A DNA stretch of 64,000 bases from Vanilla planifolia (Eukaryota > Streptophyta > Magnoliopsida > Asparagales > Orchidaceae): the NCBI GenBank assembly GCA_023846275.1, contig CM043868.1, forward strand, positions 17,641,755 to 17,705,754, written 5' to 3'. The translations under genes were made by a program, and so were the position numbers. The notes beneath the pieces are model-generated. The model was given only the letters and a program-made list of their open reading frames with translations, was not told where the DNA came from and made no database searches. Positions 1 to 13,400 of the stretch are shown here, one piece after another. The first letter of the stretch is position 1, and every line of letters starts with the position of its first letter.

Positions 1-1447
1 GCTACCTACTCTCATTCTGTACCTTGTAACATGGAGACCTGGGATCCCCTTGGGTAGTCCAAAACCCCCTACCTACCAACTTCTTAATGGGATCCCTCCT
101 TCCCCCATCCACATTGACTAAAGGTAAACCTCGGATTTGTGGCTTGTTGTAGCTAGGGACAAGCATGCTGTGAGAGAGATTCCACATCTTTGTAATTAAC
201 ACAACAAAAGTTATGGGAATGGTGTTGGTTATTAGGTTCGCAACATTCTTTGTGGATTGCTTTGATGGTGTCTCGTTAAAAGGAGACTCCACTTTTGTTT
301 TTGGTGATATCTTTATCTACAAAGTTATCAGTGGTTACTTTGCTGATAACAAGTTATGCGAGCATGTTACCCTAATATTTACCTTTCACAACCTTATAAT
401 TTTTTGTACTTTTAGAACAGCGATTAGTGCAACAATTGTTATAGCTATTAGGCAATTTTTTATGGCACGTATATATATGAACACAAACACATGCACACAC
501 ACACGCACTTACATAGTTTATTTCTTAGTTTTTTTTAGGCTTAAAATTCGAGAACAAATTATAAAACCAACCTCAAAGTGTGCTAAGCAAACCACCACAT
601 TTTTGCAATTAAGGTGAGGCAGCCCACTCTCCTTTATTAAAAGGGGTGAAAAAAGAAAAAAAAACAATGAGTAAGGATAAGAAAAAAAAGATAAGAAAAA
701 AACAAATAAAGAGAGAGATTGAAAAGAATGCAAGAAAGAAAGAATATAATAGTAGATACTTTGATGTAACAAAATATGAGTCTTAATCCTGAGCAATACA
801 AAAAAATACAAAAGATTTATGTATGATATTCTTTTTATCGTCCAATTTATTCTTGCATCATATGCATTTTTTATTATGATCTATGTAACTATGATAATAT
901 ATTAACTACTTTTTATTCACATATATATTCGATATATACATATATATACATGTATATATATACAAATATATATAGATACATATTTGTATATGTATGTATA
1001 TGTATACATATATATGCACATATAGACACACACGCGCGCGAGCCCACGCATGCATGTATGCATGCAAATGATTATACACATACATGCATTTAGAAAAGTG
1101 ACAATACTATAATATTTCTTCCAAAAAGAATTAGACTTTGCAATTGGCAAAAGTCATGTTAACTTTGACCTTATTCAAATTATGCATACATTTTTATGTG
1201 CTATCTCAATGTTGGCCTAGCCCAAATTAAGAGTCAATGACTTTTGTGCAGGTATAATATATGATCTGGTCACTTTGGTTATCTAAGAAGCCCAATGGTG
1301 ATCTTATATTGATAACAATGATAGCATTTTAACTTGGATTTCATAACTAAAATCAAGATTTACCAATATTAAGAATGATAATTGACAAAAAAATTCCAAT
1401 ACCAAAAGTAAAACCAACCAAACAAATTGTTTGTAAAATCCAATTAC
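1..1447 (-). other. GIGANTEA intron 6 (partial)
   Basis: The donor at 1447-1446 follows exon 6 after a split Ala codon. The next large GI exon is not found down to base 1, so this intron exceeds 1.4 kb. It holds an AT/CA-rich microsatellite (about 919-1041). It also holds an open minus-strand frame at 2-292 that runs off the edge and that I do not recognise. Otherwise it is AT-rich sequence with nothing I can name. Confidence 0.6.
919..1041. repeat. Compound TA/TG/CA microsatellite
   Basis: The stretch alternates purine and pyrimidine almost throughout (TATATA, GTATAT, ACACAC, CGCGCG). It ends in a short CACACGCGCGCG run, a combination that can adopt non-B structure. It lies inside GI intron 6. 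Confidence 0.8.
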
Positions 1448-4400
1448 CAGTAATAGGAGGCTTTAATTCCCCAGCAGCAGCATACTTTCCCATGACTCCA
1501 CCACACCTAAAAGATCAAGAACAATGTCAACAATTATCATTAAAAAAAAAACTATGAAAATACTCAATGGACCATAAAATATGTTTAGTTAGCTAAACTC
1601 AAAAGAATCCAATATTTTCACATGCCCTATTTATGCATACTTAAAAGAAAATGGGACAAAAAATGGTTGATATTCTTATTAGCAACGCTAATAAAAACTT
1701 CCAAAGTATAAGATAATGTGATTGCACTATGGTTCATTGTTTACTCCAAAACCTTAAAAATAAATAAAAATATAAATGCACAACATCTAGCATTTTTCAT
1801 TTGAAAGAACAATTAATAAAGTATGATACCCAATCATTTATTTAAAAAATTGTAACATTCAAAGAACAATGAATGATTTCCTCACCTCCTTTTATGCAGA
1901 AGGGCGATTTACCTCTCCTGTAACACTCAAAGAGAACGAGGAGTAAATATCGGGTGATGTCACAAGAAAGGAATTACTAGACAAGGACTGACACATGTAC
2001 AAGGCTTCTAAGGATACCATGGTTTTAAGATGTTTAGGCATCTTTTGAGGGCAATATCTACTTTGATCCCATGATAACTCCATAAATAAGCATGTTTGGC
2101 TTAGCATAATCTTGAGATGGTGACCAAGGGGGTAGACCCTTTGAGATATCTTTTGGATATGAAATTAACTTGGATCTCATAAAAACTCTATAATTAAATG
2201 TGCTATAGTGATAGTAGTATTATAATGGGTGACTAAAATGGTAGGACCTTTTAAAAAAATAAAAATCAATTTAGGTCTAAATAGGATAACCCAAGAGACA
2301 ATATCTCAATACAATTAGACTAAGATATCAAATTTAAGGTATTAAGGTCGACCCTTCTATTAGGCCGATATAGTTCAAGGACAAAACAAACAAAAATTGG
2401 ACTTGTAACACCCAAAGTGGGTAGAGTGAATATTAGGTGATGCCATAATAGAATAATCATTAAATAACGAATGACTCTTATGTAAGCTTTTCAAGATACA
2501 ATGTTCCTAAGATTTTAATATACCATTTGAGAGAAAAATTCGCTTAGATCTCATGAGAAATTCATAGCTAAGTATGCTTGGCTTGGAGTAATCTTAGGAT
2601 GGATGAGCAAGGGGGAAAACCCTTTGAGGTTCCTTTTGGGGGTAAAAGTTGCTTAAATCCTATGAAAACTTTATAGTTAAGCATGCTATAGTGAGAGTAA
2701 TATTAAGATGAGTGATCAAGAGATAATGACTCCTTAAAAAAAACTGCTTGGGTCTGGATTGGATGTCGAACATTACCTTGACATGATGAGATTGAAATGT
2801 CACATCTCCTCTCCCCTCTTAGCACGTCCTTTATCCCCTTTAATTCTATCACTCTCATGCTTTCTCTCAACTTCTCACAAGGTCACCACCATCTTTCCTT
2901 TCATTTTTCTTTTCTTTTTGTTCAACAAAACCCTAGAAGAAGAGAGCCTATTCCATCATTACATTGCCATCTCCTTTTTGACTTTATCATTCTCTATCAA
3001 AAGTTGGAGGCCTCCAAGATGTCTTACTCATCAGTGTCTCTAAAAGTCATGAATCTATTAGTAGCCTCATTGATCCCAAAGTGGTGCATGTGTTACTCAA
3101 GAGTTCCATCACCACTATCAAAGCTGTTATTGTCATGTCTCATTATCTTTATCTTTAAAAAGTTTTTTGGAGACACATTCTTAACCTTCTTTATCAAATC
3201 ATAAAATAAGTGACTCTTTTTTGCTAAATGATGTGCAAACCTTCATTTTTAATGTCTCTTTTGTAGATATTTATAAATTACTTCACATTATACAAATTTT
3301 TTATATTATTCAATTATTTAAATTTCCATGATACTTTAATTCTTTGCAGACATCTATATATTGATCATCTTATGGTAAGGTATAGATTTATCTCTAGTTG
3401 ATGTTATTGCTGAAGTTATTGAATGAATCTGATGCAATAAAAAAAACAAATTGTAACATGTTAATTCATTCACTTTGGTAATTATTTCACATTAGACCCT
3501 TGATGTATGCAATTAATAAGCTATTGACAGTGGTTTTGTACATATTGTTATATGCACATGTCACCATATAATGGAACATGTAATGATCGGTAGCACCATT
3601 TTGATATGTTTGGCCAATTGGGTTGATGGACCCACAAAGTGTCGCTTTAAATTCACAAAAACAACATCCTTTTAATTTAGTCGAGCATGTTACACCAACA
3701 CAAGTGATATTGTGGGTTGATACTACAAATGGTGATGGATATAAGATAAATGAACATTGGTGTTTAAGTAACCATACTTTTTATGCTCAATTTGATTAAC
3801 ACAAATCTTGAGAATTATGCATATGATAGAAAATCTGCATTGATAAATTCAACCCTTTTCACATTATTTTACAATTGTTGATTATGATTATAATCATAAA
3901 CATATATTGTTAAATATGTCATAACATTCATGCCATTTTTATTGAGTGTACTTGTCATTGAAGCTTTTGATCAAGGAGCTTACATCCAAATTTTACTTTG
4001 CAAACTTATTATTTATTATATAGTTTTTAGATCCAACCTAAAAGAATGGTTAATCATAATCAAAGCAACAAAAGCAAACCATATCTACAAGGAACTGGAA
4101 TTAATTACTTTATTATGTTACTTTGTTAGATTATGTTATTTCTTTTAAACCTTTGCCAATAATGAATAATATCATACTAGTTTCAATCAAGTATATGTTA
4201 TTTGAAGTATTTTTAGCACAAAGCTAATTGTGGTTTTGGAATAAATAAAGATTAATTTTGTTTCTCTTAAAAATATACATATCATGTCATGCATATTGTC
4301 GCATTAATATAATACGAAATTAAGTTGTAAGGGCTGAGATCAAACCTCTTCATCATATGTATGATTTATTCTTTTCATAACAAAATCAAATAACTTACCT

Positions 4401-7400
4401 TTGAATCTTAACTTACATTGTATAAGTTGAGGTTTTACATCTTTATCATGCACAACTTACTAGAGTATGCCACCTTCTAAATAAAAGATCTAAAATGAAG
4501 TTCATACACATAGTTGAAAATAAAAAAAATCAAGGATAGGCACAAGTTATATCCGTATTCTTATGCGAACCCAATCACATTCAGCTTAAGCCAAAATAGC
4601 CAATAGTCAATACCATTACCAAGTAATTAACCTAAGCTAATAAAGAAGTTTCAAAAATATGATAATGTAAGAGACAACTCAGCAATCAGGTCAAAAACTT
4701 ATAAGAGAAATTTTCAAACGAAATAAGAATAATATTGAAATAAATGCTTTTATGCAATACTTAACAAAAAAAGGAGCATAAAAAAGTAAGGATTTACCAA
4801 TAATATGTTGAGTGCAAGTGAGATTTGGGTTAGTCTGATATTTCAAATTAAGCACACTTTTGAAGTTTTAATATATAATTAATGTAATCTATATACCCAA
4901 CCACTTAAACTTTTGTGTTATCATGTGCATACATTGGGCCCAACTTGAGCCTCTATATAATAAAACTCTCCTCATAAGATATATCAAATCTAGATGAGGT
5001 TAAATAGAGATCAAGTAACATGGCAAGATCAACAAGGATGATGAAACTAACGTGCTACAAAAGGGCAGACAAGGACAACTGAGTTAAAGTGATCTGACAA
5101 AGCCAATAAGGTGATGTAGCCAATGCAATACAACTCTCATAACAAGGTGTATCAAAGATAGATTTATATCAATCAGGATCAAGTGGTTCATATACTTTGT
5201 AGTTATACCATGGGTCTCTATCAACTCTATTATGATTGAACAAAACTTTAGTGAACTCACACATCTTCATATAGTTGAGTAATTCCTAGTATGAATATGA
5301 TACTTCATGGTATTCATAAGCTTATTTAGAGCCATATACGCTTGATTTGAACGATTGATACATGGTTCCCATAGTTTAGTTATCCATGGTGAAACAATTG
5401 GAGTAATTTGCACGTGTGAAAAGTAAGAAACATGTAGACTAGGTTAATCAAAAAAATTAAGGTAAAAGAGGGAGTGATAAATAATGTGGATAAAATTTTT
5501 ACTTTAAAACATAATGAGAGGAAGAGAAGATTTATTGAGTGAAAATGAGATCTGATTATTAATATGGTCTACATCTATAGATTTAAATTTTTGGATTATT
5601 GGGTATCTATTTAAGTGTACTTTAAACCAACTTGAGCTCTCCTATGATGAAACTCTCCAAACAAATGTAACATTCAAATGTGATTAAATTGGGATCAAAC
5701 GATGTGGTAGGGCTGATCGGGCGATGGAGCCAATGCAATGCAACAAGGCAGATATGGGCAGCAAAATTGATGTGGTGCAACAAGGCCGATAGGAGTAGCA
5801 AAGCTGATCTGAGGCAACTCCCATAACATGATGCTTATAAAATTATTAACTTATTTAACTAATATGCAAAACATGCCATTGGTAGCTTGCTCATGAAAAC
5901 TTATAATACAGTTCATGCTTTACGAAAAGATAGGATCATGAGGTGGCAATGAAACTGAATATAATAAGGGATACACCTATTTATGCTTCTATGCAAAAGA
6001 GTTGATTGAAGTCAAAGTGACTTGTTGCACTCAAAGGCCGGATCCATTCCTCGAACATTTGTTCAGCGATTTCCTTTCCATAAAGTGTAATTTAGGATCA
6101 AGCTTCAAACTAAGGTTACCCATGTCATGTAGAAATTCATTATTAATGGATGCTATGGGATTAGTAGCTGCCAAGAAAATCTCAAATGATGGAAACCTAT
6201 GTTGCAGTCACAGCAAAACTATTACAAACATAACTGCAACCATCTTGCTTGTAAATGCCTTAACGATTCCAACCTAATTTTGTAAATCCAATAAAGAGTA
6301 ATGATGAAAATAATGCCGGCATCAGCATAAAGGCTGTTCTCAATTTTGAATTACAGGTGAGGCATTGATACTGATGTATGCATTAGATTATGTATGTTAT
6401 CATGCAAGAAAGAGACAAGAGAAAGTTGCTATGTAGAGTAACATTCGCCTGAAATTACACCAAATGAAAATATCAAGCACCACAACAAATCTAAATGCTA
6501 TGTAGAAAAAAGAAGCAAAAGTATTTTACCATCTAAAGTAGTCACTCCGTATCCCCAAGGGTGCAGTAAGCAGCATATCAGTAATCCATGGAGTTAGAGG
6601 ACGTAATGGCTTTCGGTCATTTTCCTGAATTGCATGACAGGCTTCACTATCTCTGCATTCACTCGTACTGGCATGTTTGCCACTGTTGCTCCGTTCTGCT
6701 TCAACATTCAGGTGTTCAGACTTGTAAATTGGTCGATTGTAGTGAGTTAGTACTCGCAAAATTTCCCCAAACGCCAGAGCCCACTGTTCAGTATATTCCT
6801 TCTGCAAGAAAGAAATTTCAATAAAAAAAACTTCACCATTACGTTCATATGAGGAGGTTGTATGGTCCATGATAAAGAAACAGTGTTACCTCAGAAGTCT
6901 GACCAATTAAAGATATGAAAGAATTGAATGGAGGATAACTCTTGTCATAAAGCAAGCTTCCATCAATTATACGTGAAAGTAATGGATGCATAATAGCATG
7001 CCCATGCTCCGGATGGTGAAGAACAAACATTGCTGAAATTATCAAATAACTATGGTTAGTTAACTTGTCTCGTTCCTTCTGATGTTGCTGTTGTTGCTGA
7101 AGTAGCTAGTTATCCTAAAGGTCTGATTGAAGCGAACTTTATTACCCAATACATCATCCAGAAGACGTGATTCTTTGAATGGATAATAGCTCTGGATTAA
7201 CTGTAAAAGGAAAGTATTAAGTTTTGATCATTATGATTCTTAAAGCCTCCTGAGAATTATCAGAAACATAATTGCTAAGCAAAGAAATGTACATACCTGC
7301 GCTATGTCTTCTGGGAACTGCTCAGAAGTAAACTGAGCAAAATATTCCACATAGGCCATGATTTGTGCCTAAATAAAGGATAAGCATTCTTTAGTAATCA

Positions 7401-10400
7401 TAATAAAAAACACAAGTGCCAAGAAGAACTTAGAATGCCACTTGCCATGTTACAAGTTTTTGTATCAATAAACTACCCACTAACTTCAACTTCTTTAATT
7501 GGGAATGGGAAAAGCAAAAAATTATCACAATGCAGCAAAAAGACAACTAGTTTTACCATAAAATAAAAGCCCATTCATTTAAAATCAATTAAAATATATT
7601 TATTTAGTTAAATCAATAGCAATCATCATCGTTAGCATAAGAAACTACAATTGATGATTATATTATAAGACCCAACCAAGTTGGTTGAAAGAGGGAAGTG
7701 TTGCTGGTATTTTATGGGATTGAAAAATCCCATTTTAACTTAAAAGTAAGATTTATAAGCTTATAAAACATTTGATGTTATATGATATTAATGTTAAATC
7801 ACATCATGCCTCTAATATGTTAGTCATTGAGATGTGACACACCAAAAACGAAGCAACAAGATACTATTAGAAACGACTTGATATGCATGAATAACAAGAA
7901 TTGTTAAAGGATTGAACACATTCATGCCACCAACATCATATAGCGTGATTAAAGCTCGTTTTGTTCTAGTATTACTATAGATTTATTTAAGTATATATAA
8001 TACTAAAAAGAATTAATTCATCCTTAACAACCATTTGATGAAAAACTTTGCATATTTCATTTAATTTTATTAATTATAGTAACAAAAATGTTAATATACG
8101 AGTTTCTAGATCAAGCTCAAAAATAAAAACAAAAAAAGTAACAAAAATGTTAAAATAAGGGTTTCTAAATCAACCTCAAAATCAGAAATAACGTAATCAA
8201 ACAACGATTTCCAATTCTTGGGATAGCATGGATAGGGCATCATAAATACAACTTTTATCACAGACAGATAACTCTAGATAGTCGTAGAAATAAATTTTTG
8301 AGACTTAATTAGCCAAAAATACATCACTCACCACCGAAACACAACAAAAATCATTGAAATACTAGAGCAAGTAAGAGCAAAAGCGAAGACAAAAAAAGTA
8401 CCAAAAAAAAGAAACAAATTTTTGTGGAAACCAATATCAATGGAAAAACCATAACTACCTTTGAAAGATTTCATTAGAACTTAAAAAAGGTCACAAACTT
8501 CTCTCATAACTTCTCTATCACAAATAATGGGCAATACCACTAGTGAGAATATCTCATAGTAGAATCAAAGTAGGAAATAAAAAAAAGGCTATTCTAAGGT
8601 TTCATCATGTACATGAAATCTACTAGAAAAATCAGTCGAGTCTCCCTCCTCATTTAGAAGTTATCATGTTGAGACGCATCGACGGTTGAACATATCCTAC
8701 TAACAAGTAGCCACTATCGCCCATAACACAATTTGAGTCTTTCATCATTCTCCAACACTTTTTTGGAGCTATATTAGTTTATGCCATTTGGCTAGGGAAT
8801 TCGCAATACAGCTAAACTTTCATTAAAGTTATATCTTTATGCTTATAATGCTACACATTTGTAATAAGAATGCATCCATGCCATTTTAACATCCATCCTT
8901 GTAACAAAATTCACAAAAACAAACTATCTTATGGACCATCCAAGGCCCATTTGTGTGAACCTTCATCTCTTGTAATTAAGCTTTCGACCTTAATAATATT
9001 TAACTTGAAGACTTCATGCTTTAGGATAACTTGTGCTCCAAGAGTGAAACTCTTTCTTAGAACTTTTGTATCTCTGATATGGCATGTATGTTTTTATATT
9101 TTGTACAAACTAAGGTGAAAAAAACCTTTAGTTTATTAAAGGCCGCCACCTAAGTTGACAAATCAACTAAATTTAACATACCAAAAATTTTCTTTTATGA
9201 CAACTTCCCCTCACCAATCAAATTCTTAGCTAATGATATAACTAATTTAGATATAACTTATCCTATAATGACATATGATGTTCTTTGCAAGATAGATAGC
9301 ATTCTATCATTGAATAAGATGCAATTTTCAAGCTCATTTTGAACTTCTTTTAAAAAATTTCTATGTTATATCATTTCCTTCATGGCATTTAAAATCCTAT
9401 ATACTCAAATTGAATAATTGAGAAAGAGAGGCACTTTTGAAATTGTGACATTCAATTTTTTCTTTTATAATAGTAAACTAAATCTCAAATCAATGTTGAC
9501 ATATCATAATAAAATAAAGCCATTCGCTTCTAAGTCTAATGTCCTATCAATTGTTTCCTACAAAAAAAATAAAGTCATTTAATCACTTTTTAATGCTTCT
9601 ACTATAAATAACCATAAATCGATTAACTCATACATAGGTGATGTTTTTCCTTAGTGCAAACCATGATGTGCATAGAGTTTCCTATGATTAACAACCATAG
9701 AACGTTTTCCAAGAACTCCCTCCTTTCCTATCTACTTGACAACTATTCACAACGTAATTTGAAATAGCTAATCTAGATCTAGCTTTCAAAACTCAAGATC
9801 AAGCGCCTTATGGATGTACTTCTGCTGTAATAACTTATAAAATTCCTCAAATCAGCTTGTTTAAATTCTTATTCCAAGAAATAGACATATAACTCCTAGA
9901 TTCTTCATTTTAAATTACTCTAAATACCCTTTTATCAACTTATAGACCTTTATTATGTTTAATCACTTAATCAATAATCATCCATGAATGGTAGAAAAAT
10001 TATATAGCAACAGACAAAATACTTGTGGTAACATAAACGGTCCATAGCACCATTGCATAGTTAAGACCATCAAAACTTATGCACTTATGCTTGAGCCTAT
10101 AGAAACTCCTCTTGAGTTCGTACACCATCTCTTTTCAAATCGCTTAGAAACTTTCATATTGTACCATCAATATTTTCCCTTCCAAGTCACCATAGAGAAA
10201 TGAAGTTTTCATGCTGAGTTGCTTTAGGTACAAATCCTTTATCATAACTTCACCCAAAAAAGTAGTACTGTTGTAAATTTCACAAGTAAGAATAAATTAT
10301 CATAGTTCATTCTTTCATTTTGTGGAAAATTTTTGAACAAAAGATTGTAATTAGTGTTGTTTACTTCTAGCTGTCAATAGACCTACTTATTTTGCAAGGT

Positions 10401-13400
10401 CATCCTCTCTTTCTAATGACAGCCAACTCTTACGTACCATTCTTTCCAAGCACCCAAGTTCTACTTGCAATGCCAACTCTCACCTAAAAGAATCCTCAAC
10501 TTGTTTAAATTAAAAGAAACAATTTGGTTCTCTAGCATCGATATTTGGTTTATGGCTCGACCTCCATACAAGAAGTGTTGATGAATTCTTCGCATCCAAA
10601 GACACAATTATAAGCTCCCTTAGCATTTGACCTCACCTCCTCAAAGCTTTACAATCACATTTTAGATATCCCTTCTTATCATAGTTCCATCACAAAGCTC
10701 CTTTTTTGGCCACCATATGCTACAGCCCTTTGTTGTAGGCTTGATCATAGTAGCATGCAACCTTATATGTTACGCCCTATACTTTCCACAAGCAACCTTA
10801 ATTGAACGGCATGCGTGATTCCTTGCATTGTATATCCTTGCTTAGAATAAGGTCTTAAACATATAGCTTAAACTTTTGCTAACTAGATACATCAACTGTC
10901 AAGGAAATGGTTGTATTTCAAGTATCTGGCAAGGACAACAATAAATTTATCATTTTCACTTCATTTATAAAGTCTATCTCCAGAGCTCCATGATGGACTA
11001 TTACATTAAATTCTTTAATACGATCATGATAGAAGCTCGCTCCAACATCTTTAAAGTGATGAACAACCTCAACAAATAGATCATATTTGATGCCAAAGGA
11101 TTCTTATACATGTTACACTAAGCTTTCATCAAATCTTTAATTGTCTCCTTGGCCATGTTAAAAGCTACATTAAAAAGAAAGTGTCAATTGAATCACCCCC
11201 AACACTAGAAGATCAAATAGATCATATTTTTCCTACTTCATAAACTTGTTCTTTTATTCAAATAACAAATGCTACAAATTTTAAAAAAAAAAATCATCCA
11301 TTTATATTTTCTAAGTGCTTAATTCTTATGCACAAATTGATCAATCTTACCTTTTGTCTTCCATTTATTTTTCTAATTGCTTGAACAAGCAAACACCAAC
11401 ATGCAAAAAATTCTTTTTCTGAAAAACCCCTAACCTCTATTTCAATTACTCCATGCTACAATACCAATTGTTGAGACAACAAGAGCAAGGCAACACAAAT
11501 CCCACTTCGATCACATAAAAACTTCTCAAAATAGTCACAAAAAATAAACTCTCATGCTCAATTATTCATGAATACACTAGTCACCAGAGTATGGCAGAAA
11601 ATATAAGATAAAGTTGAAAAAGTAGAGAAAATAAGTGCACATATAGAGAAAAGAAGAAAAATGCAAGAAAGAATAAGAGGCATGATTTTAGGTGAAAACC
11701 TCTAATCCAAGAAAAACCACAGCCTTACTTTTGAAACTTTTTGCTAGAATTTAAAATAAAATTGCAAGCTTCTCCCATATCTTTTGCACTAGCTTCAAAT
11801 GATGACAATACTCATGTTGATATCTTCAAAAAGACAAATGAAAAAGGCTCTTCCAGAATTTCATTGTGTAGCACATGAAATACCTTTCACTTAAATGATT
11901 CAGTTAAATCCAATCTCATATAGGAGTCTCCAAAATACCACATGATCACATCTAAGCACATCTTGCAAAAAGACCACAACAATCACCAAAACCACAATCT
12001 ATATTATGCATGCTTGTCCACCATTGATCCACAATTCAGCCAATTTTCAATGTCAAGATATATTGTACACAAATCTTCAAACACTACACCCATATCCATA
12101 TACCTTACATTGCAACTTTAAGCCACATGCAAACTTATCCAGAAAGTGTGTATATTAAGTGCTCTCATCCACCTGTTTGCATAAAAAAATTCGTGAACAC
12201 AACCAAAAATATACAATATCTTAAGCTCATTTTATGATCCTCCATCTCCCATATCATGCTCCACACTTTAGCATCAACATTATGCACTTAATACTAACAT
12301 ATAATAATATGCAAATATTAAATTATCTTAAATTTATATCCTTAATAAAGCTAACCTTTTTCATTTGAGTAAATTAAAAATAATCAAGTAGATTACAGAA
12401 ACTTACAACCAATTAGGAAATCTTGCAAATTATGCTTGTGAAAAAAAAATGATTTAGATTCCAGTATCAATATACAGATTTAAAAGATTGCATTACAGAT
12501 GATATAAGACACTTTTAATAATTTAACTCTAAAGCTTATAAAGTTTATTTTATTAGAAATATGTTGCATTATAAAGCATCCCATCTTTTTAAGTAAACCA
12601 TTAAATTTAGCACTAAAAACAAACTGAGTTCTAGGTAATCATAATATTTTAAATAACATTTAATTTCTACGAGGCTAAGCACCATGCACAAAAAAATTCC
12701 CAAAGATCAAAATACATTCCGATTTTCAATTTTCTTTGAAGCTCAAACTCATTTTTCTATCACAAAGCTTTTTCCTGAAAATAACTAACAAGATGGTAAT
12801 ACATCAAAGATACACAAGTTACCTACGATAATAGATTATGTTAATTGCTTTCCAGCCTCCTTTGTAGCAATTAGCATATTTGATAAATATATTGTACATG
12901 CAACCTATATTTTTGCAACACTAACAAACAAGAAATTAGATTTACTTTATCCATGTATCCCAAGTACGATCATATAGTAAGATCATCGTATTAAATGGAA
13001 GTTATTATTTAAATTAACTTAATTTAAGAAATTCCCATCTCTTGATGAACCTTATAATTAAATTTATTACTTCTATAATGATCTAATTTCACTTTAATTC
13101 TATCTAACTTACAATAATGAGTTACCAAAAGTCAAATTTTGATTCGAAAGACCACTTTCTTTCATTTAACATCTATTTTTTAATGCTAGAACCATAGTCT
13201 TCATATCATTTATTTAATTATTTAAGTTTTTTCTCTAGTTTAACAGCATTATATGCTTTGATATAGATTTTGCTATAACTTGGTAGTCAAATGCTTTAGT
13301 GTTGGTATTCTCAAGACATATTGTGAATATCATATGCTTTACTCATAAGAGGACACCCTATGTAATTCTGTTTATTTTAGTGCAACACATCCTATACACC

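Larger units (their letters stand above)
1919..2772 (+). mobile_element. Cassandra-like TRIM (LTR-retrotransposon fossil with 5S-rRNA-like boxes)
   Basis: Two direct repeats beginning TGTAACAC(C/T)CAAAG, at about 1919-2296 and 2404-2772, flank only about 107 bp of internal sequence with no coding capacity. Each repeat carries two segments resembling the 3' half of plant 5S rRNA, including the promoter-like run AGTTAAGC-TGC and the GGATGGGTGACC-like run. Non-coding TRIMs with 5S sequence in the LTR are the Cassandra family (established knowledge). The copies are diverged, with many apparent C-to-T and G-to-A changes, so the insertion is old and inert. The element lies antisense to GI. I could not find convincing target-site duplications. 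Identification is by eye; an unnamed 5S-derived repeat is the alternative. Confidence 0.72.
1507..6529 (-). other. GIGANTEA intron 5, about 5.0 kb, repeat-expanded
   Basis: The donor at 6529-6528 (exon ends in a split Trp codon) and the acceptor at 1508-1507 restore the Trp-Cys-Gly-Gly junction typical of GI. The intron contains the TRIM element at 1919-2772 and a diverged internal duplication around 4.9-5.8 kb. A slightly more GC-rich stretch at about 5.94-6.28 kb shows no recognisable protein. The 2.8-4.8 kb part is plain AT-rich DNA. Confidence 0.85.

Noticed and set aside
2-292. 96-codon minus-strand open frame at the left edge
   Set aside because: No recognisable domain and no match to the next GI exon; it lies where GI intron 6 is expected.
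2065-2718. Functional 5S rRNA genes
   Set aside because: The boxes are partial, diverged and embedded in TRIM LTRs; no complete 120-nt 5S gene is present.
6002-6277. 91-codon plus-strand frame inside GI intron 5
   Set aside because: No recognisable domain on either strand and not at any expected GI exon position.
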